Assembly: GCA_963760225.1 (NCBI GenBank)
Contig: CAVXCD010000003.1
Coordinates: 1,302,001-1,366,000, forward strand
DNA: 64,000 nucleotides
DNA from: 13-2-20CM-66-19 sp963760225
Lineage (GTDB): Bacteria; Pseudomonadota; Gammaproteobacteria; Steroidobacterales; Steroidobacteraceae
Direction: 5' to 3'
The translations under genes were made by a program, and so were the position numbers. Under the pieces are notes generated by a model that worked only from the letters and a program-made list of their open reading frames with translations, had not been told where the DNA came from and made no database searches. Positions 26,786 to 34,852 of the stretch are shown one piece after another (position 1 is the stretch's first letter; every line of letters starts with the position of its first letter).

Positions 26786-26824
26786 CGCCCGTCGGCCGCT
26801 TGCAGCACGCGCAGCCTGAAGGAC

Positions 26825-27529
26825 ATGACGAGTGCTTCGGTGGCGGCGGCGTGGGTGCAGGCGCGGCTCGGTTACCAGCCGCGCGATGCGACGCTGTTCA
26901 GCGCCGCGCTCACCCACCGCAGCGCCGCCCGGCCGAACAATGAGCGGCTGGAGTTTCTCGGCGATGCGGTGCTCAACCTCAGCATCGCCCGCCAGCTGTA
27001 CGACGCCTTTCCCGCAGCCTCCGAGGGGGACCTGAGCCGCCTGCGCGCGCGCCTGGTGAGCCGCGAGCCGCTCGCCGAGGTGGCGCTCGATCTGGGGGTC
27101 GGCGAGGTGCTGCGCCTCGGGTCGGGCGAGCTCAAGAGCGGCGGCTTTCGCCGCCACTCGATCCTCGCCGACGCGTTCGAGGCGCTGTGCGGCGCGGTAT
27201 TCCTCGACGGCGGCCCGCAGGCGGTCGAGCCGCTGCTGGCGCGGCTGTTTGCGCCGCGCATCGCGGCACTGCCGCCGCCGGAGGCGCTCAAGGACGCCAA
27301 GACGCGCCTGCAGGAGCACCTGCAGTCGCGCAGCCTGACGCTGCCGCGCTATACCATCCTCGGCATCGCGGGCGCCGATCACGCCCAGACCTTCCGCGTG
27401 AGCTGCGAGGTGCCGGGCCTGAAACTGCGCGTCGAGGGCGGCGGCGCGAGCCGCCGCAGTGCCGAGCAGGAGGCCGCCGAACGCATGCTGGCGGTGATCG
27501 CGGCTGCGGCCGCCGGAGCGCTGCCGTGA
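26825..27529 (+). CDS. rnc: Ribonuclease III
   Basis: RNase III cleaves double-stranded RNA, including rRNA precursors. The 234-residue protein has the catalytic domain with NERLEFLGDAVLNLSIARQL (the signature with Glu and Asp) and a second acidic site in ILADAFEALCGAVFLDGG. The C-terminal third is a double-stranded-RNA-binding domain, DAKTRLQEHLQSRSL to GGASRRSAEQEAAERML. The stop overlaps the GTG of era, as in E. coli. Start ATG 26825. Confidence 0.97.
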   Translation: MTSASVAAAWVQARLGYQPRDATLFSAALTHRSAARPNNERLEFLGDAVLNLSIARQLYDAFPAASEGDLSRLRARLVSREPLAEVALDLGVGEVLRLGSGELKSGGFRRHSILADAFEALCGAVFLDGGPQAVEPLLARLFAPRIAALPPPEALKDAKTRLQEHLQSRSLTLPRYTILGIAGADHAQTFRVSCEVPGLKLRVEGGGASRRSAEQEAAERMLAVIAAAAAGALP

Positions 27530-28431
27530 GCACGCCGACGAGCGCGGGTGAGTTTCGCAGCGGGTTCGCCGCACTGGTGGGTCGGCCCAACGTCGGCAAA
27601 TCGACGCTGCTCAACGCGCTGGTGGGGGAGAAACTGAGCATCGTCACGCCGCGTCCCCAGACCACCCGCCACCGCATCCTCGGGGTCCTCGACCTGCCGG
27701 CCGCGCAGATCGCCTTCGTCGACACCCCCGGGCTGCACGCGCAGGCGCGCCGCGCCCTGAACAAGGCCATGAACCGCACCGCCACCGCGGCACTGGAGGA
27801 CGCCGATCTGGTGGTGCTGGTGGTGGAGGCGCTGCGCTGGACCGACGAGGATGACCTGGCGCTGGCGCGCATCGAGCGCTCCGGCCGGCCCGCGCTCGCC
27901 GCGGTCAACAAGGTCGACCAGGTGCGCCCGCGCACCCGCCTGCTGCCCTACCTCGCGCAGCTGGCCGCGCGCCACCCGTTCCGCGCCTGCGTGCCGGTCT
28001 CGGCGCTCAAGGGCGACAACCTCACGGATCTGCGCGACACCATCGCCGCGCAGCTGCCGGTGGGAGCGGCGCTGTTTCCCCCGGGGCAGCTCACCGACCG
28101 CGGGCGCGAGTTCCGCATCGCCGAGACCATCCGCGAGAAACTCACCCTCGAGCTGAACCAGGAGGTGCCCTACGGCATCGCGGTCGAGGTGGAGCGCGTG
28201 GCGGAGGAGGACGGGCAGCTGAGCGTGGATGCGGCGATCTGGGTCGATCGCGAGGGCCAGAAGCCGATCGTGATCGGCGCCCGCGGCGCGCGGCTGAAGC
28301 GCGTCGGCCGCGCGGCGCGGCTGGCGCTCAATGACATGCTGCAGCAGCGGCTGCACCTGAACCTGTGGGTCAAGGTGCGCGAGAACTGGGCGGACAATGC
28401 GCGCGCGCTGCGCGAGCTGGGACTGGAATGA
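27526..28431 (+). CDS. era: GTPase Era
   Basis: Era is a GTP-binding protein that helps mature the 30S ribosomal subunit. The 301-residue protein shows the G1 motif GRPNVGKSTLLN, the switch region TPRPQTTRHRILG, DTPGLH, and NKVDQV, then a C-terminal KH domain with EVPYGIAVEVERV and IGARGARLKRVGRAAR. The start is GTG 27526 overlapping rnc. Its stop overlaps recO. The rnc-era-recO-pdxJ-acpS order is conserved in gammaproteobacteria. Confidence 0.97.
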   Translation: MSTPTSAGEFRSGFAALVGRPNVGKSTLLNALVGEKLSIVTPRPQTTRHRILGVLDLPAAQIAFVDTPGLHAQARRALNKAMNRTATAALEDADLVVLVVEALRWTDEDDLALARIERSGRPALAAVNKVDQVRPRTRLLPYLAQLAARHPFRACVPVSALKGDNLTDLRDTIAAQLPVGAALFPPGQLTDRGREFRIAETIREKLTLELNQEVPYGIAVEVERVAEEDGQLSVDAAIWVDREGQKPIVIGARGARLKRVGRAARLALNDMLQQRLHLNLWVKVRENWADNARALRELGLE

Positions 28432-29162
28432 GCCGCAGCCAGCGCCGCGTCGAGCTCACCGCCGGCTACCTGCTGCACCATCGGCCGTGGCGCGACACCA
28501 GCCGCATTCTCGAGGTGCTGACGCGCGAGCACGGCCGCCTCACGCTGTTCGCCCGCGGCGTGCGCGGGCCGGCCGCCAGGCTCAGCTGGGTGCTGCAGCC
28601 GTTTCAGCTGCTGCTGCTGTCGTGGAGCGGGCGCAGCGAGGCGCCTTCGCTCATCGCGGCCGAGCGCGGCGAGGGCGGGGAGGGCGCCGAGCCGCTGCCG
28701 GCCGCGTGTCTGCTGGCGGCGTTCTACCTGAACGAGCTGCTGCTGCGCCTGACGACCCGCCACGACCCGCAGCCGCAGCTGTTCGACCACTATCATGGCG
28801 CCCTCGGCGCGCTGCGCGCCGGCGCGGCCCTCGAGCCGTGCCTGCGGATTTTCGAGAAGCGCCTGCTGGAGGCGCTCGGCTACGGGGTCGAGCTCAGCAG
28901 CGAGGCGCACGGCGGCGCAGCGCTGTTACCCGACGGGTACTATGATTTTCGGCCCGGCCACGGCGTGGTGGCGGCGCGCCAGCGCAGCGGGGCGCTGCGC
29001 GGCAGCTCGCTGCTCGCCCTCGCCGCCGAGCAGCTCAGCGACGCGCGCGCGCTCGCCGATGCGCGGCGGCTGCTGCAGGCCGCGCTCGGGGAGTGCCTGG
29101 AGGGGCGCCCGCTTGCGAGCCGCGCGGTGGCGAAGTCGGTGAAACGAAGGGTGGCGCCATGA
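28428..29162 (+). CDS. recO: DNA repair protein RecO
   Basis: RecO helps load RecA by annealing and displacing single-strand-binding protein in the RecFOR pathway. The 244-residue protein starts with an OB fold: AGYLLHHRPWRDTSRILEVLTREHG, then LFARGVRGPAARLSWVLQPF, and an alpha-helical C-terminal part with LLLRLTTRHDPQPQLFDHY and RIFEKRLLEALGYGVEL. The usual zinc-finger cysteines of some RecO proteins are not evident. The start overlaps era and the stop overlaps pdxJ. Confidence 0.92.
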   Translation: MSRSQRRVELTAGYLLHHRPWRDTSRILEVLTREHGRLTLFARGVRGPAARLSWVLQPFQLLLLSWSGRSEAPSLIAAERGEGGEGAEPLPAACLLAAFYLNELLLRLTTRHDPQPQLFDHYHGALGALRAGAALEPCLRIFEKRLLEALGYGVELSSEAHGGAALLPDGYYDFRPGHGVVAARQRSGALRGSSLLALAAEQLSDARALADARRLLQAALGECLEGRPLASRAVAKSVKRRVAP

Positions 29163-29891
29163 GCGCAGGTCTTGCGCTGGGAGTGAACATCGATCACGTG
29201 GCGACGCTGCGCCAGGCGCGCCGCGGGCGCTATCCCGATCCGGTGCATGCGGCGCTCAGCGCCGAAAGCGCCGGCGCGGACAGCATCACGCTGCACCTGC
29301 GCGAGGACCGCCGCCACATCCAGGACCAGGACGTGCGTGCGCTGCGCCCGCTGCTGCAGACCCGCATGAACCTGGAGATGGCCGTCACCGACGAGATGCT
29401 GGCGATCGCCGTCAGCGTGCTTCCTGCGGACTGCTGCCTGGTGCCCGAGCGGCGCGCCGAGCTCACCACCGAGGGTGGACTCGACGTGCTGGCGCAGCCG
29501 CAACGTTTGCGCGCAGCGGTCGCCGAGCTGACGCGCGCCGGGGTGCGCGTGGCGCTGTTCATCGACCCTGAGCGCGCGCAGATCGAAGGCGCGGCGCGCG
29601 CCGGCGCCCCGGTGGTGGAGCTGCACACCGGCGCCTATGCGCAGGCGAGCGGCGCCGCCGCCGCCACCGAGCTCGAGCGGCTGCACGCGGCGACGCGCCT
29701 CGCGGCGAGCCTCGGTCTTGACGGTGCACGCCGGCCATGGACTCAACTATCACAACGTGCAGCCGGTGGCGGCGATCGCCGCGATCATCGAGCTCAACAT
29801 CGGCCACGCGCTCATCGCCCACGCGCTGTTCGTCGGCCTGCCGGTGGCGGTGCGCGAGATGAAGGCGCTGATGGCGGAGGCACGCGCGTGA
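29159..29891 (+). pseudogene. pdxJ: Pyridoxine 5'-phosphate synthase PdxJ, apparent 1-base frameshift
   Basis: PdxJ makes pyridoxine 5'-phosphate, the last committed step of vitamin B6 synthesis in this pathway. The first 187 or so codons from ATG 29159 (LALGVNIDHVATLRQARRGR, LHLREDRRHIQDQDV) are in one frame. The conserved end (TVHAGHGLNYHNVQPVAAIA, then LNIGHALIAHALF) is in the next frame. The span is 733 bases, 244 codons plus one base, and deleting one base near 29717-29720 (GGTCTTGACG) gives an intact 243-residue protein, the E. coli length. Because PdxJ is normally important, a sequencing error is as likely as a true mutation. Confidence 0.88.
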
Positions 29892-30271
29892 TCTTCGGCA
29901 TCGGCGTCGACGTGCTCGAGAGCGCGCGCGTGGCCCGCACGCTCGAGCGCTTCGGCACGCGCTTCATCGAGCGCCTGCTGATGCCCGAGGAGCAGGCGCA
30001 GCTGGTCCTCACCGCGCGGCGCGAGCGTTTTCTCGCCATGCGCTTCGCCGCCAAGGAGGCGATCGTCAAGGCGATGGGCACCGGCTTTGCGCACGGCGTA
30101 TGGATCCGCGACGTCGGGGTGGTGCAGAACGCCTGGGGCAAACCCGAGGTGGTGTTCTCGGCGCGCGGCGAGCGCGTGCGCCGCGCGCTCGGGGTCGGCG
30201 AGGGACACGTGACCTTGAGCGACGAGCGCGGCCTGGTGGTCGCCGTCGCGGTGCTGATGAGGGCGCCGTGA
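29888..30271 (+). CDS. acpS: Holo-[acyl-carrier-protein] synthase
   Basis: AcpS attaches the 4'-phosphopantetheine arm of CoA to acyl carrier protein. The 127-residue protein begins IFGIGVDVLESARVARTLER (with the metal-binding Asp) and keeps RFLAMRFAAKEAIVKAMGTG with the catalytic Glu and Lys, and the late strand HVTLSDERGLVVAVAVL. The start is GTG 29888, overlapping the pdxJ stop. It provides active ACP for FabH and other enzymes. The exonuclease gene follows with a GTGA overlap. Confidence 0.96.
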   Translation: MIFGIGVDVLESARVARTLERFGTRFIERLLMPEEQAQLVLTARRERFLAMRFAAKEAIVKAMGTGFAHGVWIRDVGVVQNAWGKPEVVFSARGERVRRALGVGEGHVTLSDERGLVVAVAVLMRAP

Positions 30272-31062
30272 ACACGCTGGTGTTCGACATCGAGACGGTA
30301 CCCGACGTCGAGCTCGGGCGGCGCCTCTATGGACTCGAGGGGCTGGCCGACGCGCAGGTCGCCAAGGCGATGTACGCGCTGCGGCGGCAGGGCCGGGCGG
30401 CGGCGGGCGCGGCGCCCGGGGATTTCCTGCCGCTCGAGCAGCATCGCGTGGTGGCGATCTCGTGCGCGCTGCGCAGCCGCGACGGGTTTCGCGTCTGGAG
30501 CCTCGGCGACCTCGCCACCGGCGAGGCGGAGCTGGTGCAGCGCTTCTTCGACGGCATCGAGAAGTTCTCTCCGGAGCTGGTTTCCTGGAACGGCTCGGGC
30601 TTCGATCTGCCGGTGCTCACCTACCGCGCGCTCGCCGCCGGCGTGCAGGCCGGGCGTTTCTGGGAAACCGGCGCGCAGGACGAGGCGTTCCGCTACAACA
30701 ACTACCTCAACCGCTATCACTGGCGGCACATCGATCTGATGGACGTCCTCTCCGGCTTCCAGGGTCGCGGGCGCGTTTCGCTGGCCAGCATGGCGACGCT
30801 GCTCGGGTTACCCGGCAAGCTCGGTCTGGAGGGCAGCCAGGTGTGGGACGCGTGGCAGGGCGGGGACCTGGCGGGCATCCGCGGCTACTGCGAGAGCGAC
30901 GTGCTCAACACCTGGCTGATCTATCTGCGCTTTGCGCTGCTGCGCGGCCAGCTGTCGCGCGAGCAGCACGCCGACGAGCTCGCGCGGGTGCGCAGCTACC
31001 TCGCCGCCGCGCGCGAGCCGCACTTCGCTGCGTTCCTCGGCGCCTGGCAGGAGCCCAGTTGA
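30268..31062 (+). CDS. Predicted 3'-5' exonuclease (PolB-like, DEDDy)
   Basis: A 264-residue protein of the predicted 3'-5' exonuclease family related to the proofreading domain of B-family polymerases. The three exonuclease motifs are visible: FDIETVPD (Exo I), SWNGSGFDLPVLTYRAL (Exo II) and YCESDVLNTWLIYLRF (Exo III). The start is GTG 30268 overlapping acpS, and the stop overlaps rlmD. It is often found near rlmD and acpS in related genomes. Its natural substrate (DNA or RNA) is not known. Confidence 0.85.
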   Translation: MNTLVFDIETVPDVELGRRLYGLEGLADAQVAKAMYALRRQGRAAAGAAPGDFLPLEQHRVVAISCALRSRDGFRVWSLGDLATGEAELVQRFFDGIEKFSPELVSWNGSGFDLPVLTYRALAAGVQAGRFWETGAQDEAFRYNNYLNRYHWRHIDLMDVLSGFQGRGRVSLASMATLLGLPGKLGLEGSQVWDAWQGGDLAGIRGYCESDVLNTWLIYLRFALLRGQLSREQHADELARVRSYLAAAREPHFAAFLGAWQEPS

Positions 31063-32372
31063 GCGAGGAGCAGACCGCCGTCGTCTGCGACCTGACGCAC
31101 GCCGGCGAGGGCGTGGTGCACGGCGGCAAGACCGCCTTCATCGCCGGTGCGCTGCCGGGCGAGCGCATCCGTTTCCGTCGCACCCGCCGCCACCGCCAGC
31201 ACGACGAGGGCGAGCTGCTCGAGGTGCTCGAGCCGGCGGCGCAGCGGGTCGCGCCGCGCTGCGCGCATTTCGGTACCTGCGGGGGCTGTGCCCTGCAGCA
31301 CCTCGCGCCCGCCGCCCAGCTCGCCGCCCGGCAGCGCGAGCTCGCCGACACTCTGGCGCGGGTGGCACGCGTGAGCCCGCAGAGCTGGCTCGAGCCGCTG
31401 AGCGGTCCTGCGTGGGGCTATCGGCGCCGCGCCCGCCTCGGCGTCAAGTTCGTGCACAAGAAGGGCCGCGTGCTGGTGGGGTTCCGCGAGCGCGCCGCGC
31501 CGTACGTCGCTGAGCTGGAGCGCTGCGAGGTGCTCAGCGCACCGATGGACGGGCTGATCGCGCCGCTCGCCGCCATGCTCGGCGAGCTCTCGATCCGCGA
31601 GCAGCTGCCGCAGATCGAGGTGGCGGTAGCGGACAATGCCACCGCGCTGGTGCTGCGCGTGCTCAGCGCCCCGTCGGCGCAGGATCTGGCACGACTGCAG
31701 GCCTTCGCCGCCGCCCACGCGCTGCGGCTGTACCTGCAGCCGCGCGGGCTGGACTCGGTGTACGAGCTCGGCGGCGCGGGCGAGCCGCTGTGCTACCGGC
31801 TGGCGCAGTTCGGCCTCGAGCTGCAGTTTGCACCCACCGACTTCATCCAGGTGAACGGCGCGGTGAACGCCGCGCTGGTGACGCGCGCGCTGGAGCTGCT
31901 CGAGCTCACCGCGCACTCGATGGTGCTCGACCTGTACTGCGGCCTGGGCAACTTCACGCTGGCGCTCGCGCGGCGCGCGCAGTGCGCGGTCGGGGTCGAG
32001 GGCGAGGCGGCGCTCGTCGAGCGCGCGCGCGGCAATGCCCGTCACAACGGCCTCGACAACGCCAGCTTCCACCAGGCCGATCTCGCCGCGCCGCCCGATC
32101 CGCAGTCGGCGTGGCTGCGCCGCCCCTACAGCCACGTGCTGCTCGATCCGCCACGCAGTGGCGCGCGCGCGCTGCTCGCTGCCGTGGCGCAGCTCGCCCC
32201 CGCGCGGGTGTTGTATATTTCCTGTCATCCGGGAAGCCTGGCGCGCGACGTGGGGGTGTTGGTGCACGAGCACGGGATGACGCTCGAAGCGGCAGGGGTC
32301 GTCGACATGTTTGCACACACCGCCCACATGGAATCGCTGGCGCTGCTTCGGGGCCCCCTGCCGCGGCGCTGA
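31059..32372 (+). CDS. rlmD: 23S rRNA (uracil-1939-C5)-methyltransferase RlmD
   Basis: RlmD methylates U1939 of 23S rRNA with S-adenosylmethionine and carries a 4Fe-4S cluster. The 437-residue protein has a TRAM-like start (LTHAGEGVVHGGKTAFIAGA), the cluster cysteines in RCAHFGTCGGCALQH, the SAM site LDLYCGLGNFTLALAR and the catalytic-cysteine region LYISCHPGSLARD, ending MFAHTAHMESLALL. The likely start is TTG 31059, which overlaps the previous stop; this start codon is less usual, so an internal start is possible. It is followed by nagZ. Confidence 0.94.
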   Translation: MSEEQTAVVCDLTHAGEGVVHGGKTAFIAGALPGERIRFRRTRRHRQHDEGELLEVLEPAAQRVAPRCAHFGTCGGCALQHLAPAAQLAARQRELADTLARVARVSPQSWLEPLSGPAWGYRRRARLGVKFVHKKGRVLVGFRERAAPYVAELERCEVLSAPMDGLIAPLAAMLGELSIREQLPQIEVAVADNATALVLRVLSAPSAQDLARLQAFAAAHALRLYLQPRGLDSVYELGGAGEPLCYRLAQFGLELQFAPTDFIQVNGAVNAALVTRALELLELTAHSMVLDLYCGLGNFTLALARRAQCAVGVEGEAALVERARGNARHNGLDNASFHQADLAAPPDPQSAWLRRPYSHVLLDPPRSGARALLAAVAQLAPARVLYISCHPGSLARDVGVLVHEHGMTLEAAGVVDMFAHTAHMESLALLRGPLPRR

Positions 32373-32394
32373 AGACGCTGCGCGCGCTAACCGC

Positions 32395-33456
32395 ATGAGC
32401 CTCGGGCCGCTGATGATCGACCTCGCGGGGACCGCGGTCAGCGCCGAGGAGCGCGAGCTGCTGCGCCATCCGCTCATCGGCGGGGTGATCCTTTTCACGC
32501 GCAACTACAGCGATCCGCAGCAGCTCGGCGCGCTGGTCGCCGACATCCATGCCGCGCGTAGCCCGCCGCTCATCGTGGCGGTCGACCAGGAGGGCGGTCG
32601 CATCCAGCGCTTTCGCGCCGGCTTCTCGGCGTTGCCCTCGCCACGGCGCATCGGGCACGGCTTCGACCTGGACCCCGAGGCGGCGGTCGCGCTCGCCCGC
32701 GCGACCGGCTGGCTGATGGCGGCGGAGCTGCGCGCGCACGGCATCGACATCTCCTTCGCGCCGTGCGTCGACCTCGACCTGGGGGTCAGCGAGGTGATCG
32801 GCGATCGTGCCTTTCACGCCGCGCCCGCGGCGGTTGCCCAGCTCGCCCTCGCCTGGATGCGCGGCATGCGCGAGGCCGGTATGGCGGCCACCGCCAAGCA
32901 CTTTCCCGGCCACGGGGCCGTGGTGGCCGATTCGCACCTGACGCTGCCTGTGGACCGGCGCACCCTGCCGGATCTGGCCCCCGACCTGACCCCCTACCGC
33001 CGGCTGATCCCCAACGGGCTGCCGGCCGTGATGGCGGCCCATGTGCTGTATCCGGCCGTGGATTCAGCCCCCGCGAGCCTCTCCCGGCGCTGGATTCGCG
33101 ACGTGCTGCGCGGAGAGCTGCGGTTTCAGGGGGTAGTGTTTACGGATGATCTTTCCATGGGAGGGGCAGCGGCCGCTTACGGGGACATCCTCGGACGCGC
33201 CCGCCAGGCCCTGGACGCAGGCTGTGACATGGTTCCGGTTTGCAACAATCGCGCCGGGGTCATCGAGCTGCTCGCGGGGCTCGAAATTGAGCCGCAGCCG
33301 GCGTCCAGCCTGCGCCTGGTGCGCCTGCACGGGCGCTCCGGTGCCCCCGCGCGTGCGGCTCTCGAGGCATCCCCGCAGTGGGCGCGCGCCCGCGAGCTAT
33401 TGGCCCGCAGCGCCGCTGCGCCGCCACTGACGCTCGACCCTGGCAGCGCCACATGA
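32395..33456 (+). CDS. nagZ: Beta-N-acetylhexosaminidase NagZ
   Basis: NagZ removes N-acetylglucosamine from muropeptides during peptidoglycan recycling and so influences beta-lactamase induction. The 353-residue glycoside hydrolase family 3 protein has GGVILFTRNYSDPQQL, VAVDQEGGRIQRFR, the signature KHFPGHGAVVADSHL with its catalytic His loop, and TDDLSMGGA with the nucleophile Asp. There is no signal peptide, consistent with the cytosolic enzyme. The stop is overlapped by the PAS/GGDEF-like gene. Confidence 0.96.
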   Translation: MSLGPLMIDLAGTAVSAEERELLRHPLIGGVILFTRNYSDPQQLGALVADIHAARSPPLIVAVDQEGGRIQRFRAGFSALPSPRRIGHGFDLDPEAAVALARATGWLMAAELRAHGIDISFAPCVDLDLGVSEVIGDRAFHAAPAAVAQLALAWMRGMREAGMAATAKHFPGHGAVVADSHLTLPVDRRTLPDLAPDLTPYRRLIPNGLPAVMAAHVLYPAVDSAPASLSRRWIRDVLRGELRFQGVVFTDDLSMGGAAAAYGDILGRARQALDAGCDMVPVCNNRAGVIELLAGLEIEPQPASSLRLVRLHGRSGAPARAALEASPQWARARELLARSAAAPPLTLDPGSAT

Positions 33457-34382
33457 ACCACTGGTCGTCAGACGCCTGGCAGCGCGTGGTCGATAGCGCG
33501 CCGGAGGGCATCGTGATCTGCGACGCGCGGGCCGCCGACTGCCCGGTCGTGTACGTGAACGCGGCGTTTGCGCAGATGTGCGGCTACCCGGCAGCGGCGC
33601 TGCTCGGCACCAACCTGCGCATTCTGCAGGGCAACGATCGCGACCAGGAGGCACGCGCACGGCTCGCCGAGGCGGTGAAGCTCGGCGAGCCCGCGCGCGT
33701 ACTGTTGCGCAACTACCGCCCGGACGGCTCGCAGTTCTGGAACGAGACGGTGGTGCAGCCGGTGCGCACCGGGGACACGGTGAGCCACTTCGTCGGCTAT
33801 CACCGCGATGCCAGCGAGCGGCTGAAGCAAGCCGAGCGCGCCGGCGCCGGCCTGCCATCGTGGCTGCGCGAGGACCGCCTCACCGGAGTGCATTCGCGCG
33901 CCTACTTCGAGGAGCTGCTGCAGCGGGACTGGCAGGTGGCGCAGCGCGACTCGCACGAGATCGGGCTGACGCTGTTCGATATCGACGATCTGGGGGCCTA
34001 CAACGAGAAATTCGACCGTGCCGCAGGAGACGCCTGCATCCGCCGCGTCGCGCGCGTGATCGCGACCTCTTACCGCCGCGGCGGCGACCTGGTCGGCCGC
34101 TGGCAGGGGGGAACCTTCGTGGTGCTCACGCAGGGGGAGGCCGCCGACAAAGCCGCGCAGTACGCCGGCGTCGTGAAGCAGCGTGTGCTCGATCTGCTGA
34201 TGCACCACCCCACGGCCGGCGCCGGACGCTACGTTACCCTCAGCGCCGGCATCGCCAGCCTCGTGCCCCCGCGTACGCTCGAGGTACAGGGCCTGCTCAA
34301 GGCCTGCTCGGCGGCGTTGCGCCGCGCGAAGAAGAACGGCAAGGACGGCATCGCGACCGCCGAGGCGGCCGACTTCCACTGA
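33453..34382 (+). CDS. LOV-like PAS and degenerate GGDEF protein, possible c-di-GMP receptor
   Basis: The 309-residue soluble protein has a PAS domain of the LOV type (about residues 8-125) and a GGDEF-like domain (about 140-300). In the PAS part GTNLRILQGNDRDQ (52-65) matches the LOV motif GxNCRFLQ, but Leu55 replaces the photoactive cysteine, and NYRPDGSQFWNETVVQPV is a strong LOV match. In the second domain DRLTGVHSRAYFEE and FDIDDLGAYNE are kept, but the active-site motif reads QGGTF instead of GGDEF. A RGGD sequence (209-212) lies five residues earlier, the position of the c-di-GMP inhibitory site. It probably does not make c-di-GMP; binding it is inferred. Confidence 0.85.
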   Translation: MNHWSSDAWQRVVDSAPEGIVICDARAADCPVVYVNAAFAQMCGYPAAALLGTNLRILQGNDRDQEARARLAEAVKLGEPARVLLRNYRPDGSQFWNETVVQPVRTGDTVSHFVGYHRDASERLKQAERAGAGLPSWLREDRLTGVHSRAYFEELLQRDWQVAQRDSHEIGLTLFDIDDLGAYNEKFDRAAGDACIRRVARVIATSYRRGGDLVGRWQGGTFVVLTQGEAADKAAQYAGVVKQRVLDLLMHHPTAGAGRYVTLSAGIASLVPPRTLEVQGLLKACSAALRRAKKNGKDGIATAEAADFH

Positions 34383-34426
34383 TCTGCCGCAGCAGACCGG
34401 GCGCGGCCGCGAGCTCTCCCGGCACC

Positions 34427-34470
34427 TTGATTGCTATTGAAATATCTAGGCGTATAATTTCTACTGAAAT
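34427..34470 (+). promoter_or_regulatory. Promoter and possible operator of the MbcA-RES pair
   Basis: TTGCTA (34431) and TATAAT (34453-34458) are separated by 16 bases, a good sigma-70 pattern in a short AT-rich island. A direct repeat, CTATTGAAAT (34434-34443) and CTACTGAAAT (34461-34470), brackets the -10 element, and GAAAT/ATTTC forms a short inverted repeat around it. Toxin-antitoxin operons are usually autoregulated, so these repeats are candidate operator half-sites. Confidence 0.6.
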
Positions 34471-34852
34471 GAGCCCCCGTCCCGCCAGCACCCGCGCCGC
34501 GGCGGACCCCGCCCCGGTTCTGTCGCAGGCCACGGTGCGTGCGGCGCGCTTCCTCGCCGTCGCCCAGGCGGACCTCGCCGCGATCATCGGGGTGAGCGCC
34601 GCGACGCTCTCGCGTCTCGCCAACGGACAGCGCCTGCTGCAGCCCGGCTCCAAGCCCTGGCAGCTCGCGGCGCTGTTCGTGCGGCTGTTCCGCTCGCTCG
34701 ATGCGATCGTCGGCTCGGACGACACGGCCGCGCGCGCCTGGCTGCGCAGCGAGAACCAGGCGCTCGGTGGGGTGCCGCTGGCGCTCATCCGCGAGCCCGC
34801 CGGCCTGGTGCGTACCGTTGACTACCTGGACGCGGCGCGCGCTCGCATCTGA
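34469..34852 (+). CDS. Xre/MbcA/ParS family antitoxin
   Basis: A 127-residue protein with an Xre-like helix-turn-helix (about residues 20-60, ADLAAIIGVSAATLSRLANG) and the C-terminal toxin-binding domain (DUF2384), seen in LAALFVRLFRSLDAIVGSDD and AARAWLRSENQALGGVPLAL. Such proteins neutralise RES-type toxins. The start ATG 34469 follows the promoter directly. It overlaps the next gene by about 35 bases, in the usual antitoxin-toxin order. The pair stands alone between the LOV-like gene and csiV. Confidence 0.9.
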   Translation: MSPRPASTRAAADPAPVLSQATVRAARFLAVAQADLAAIIGVSAATLSRLANGQRLLQPGSKPWQLAALFVRLFRSLDAIVGSDDTAARAWLRSENQALGGVPLALIREPAGLVRTVDYLDAARARI

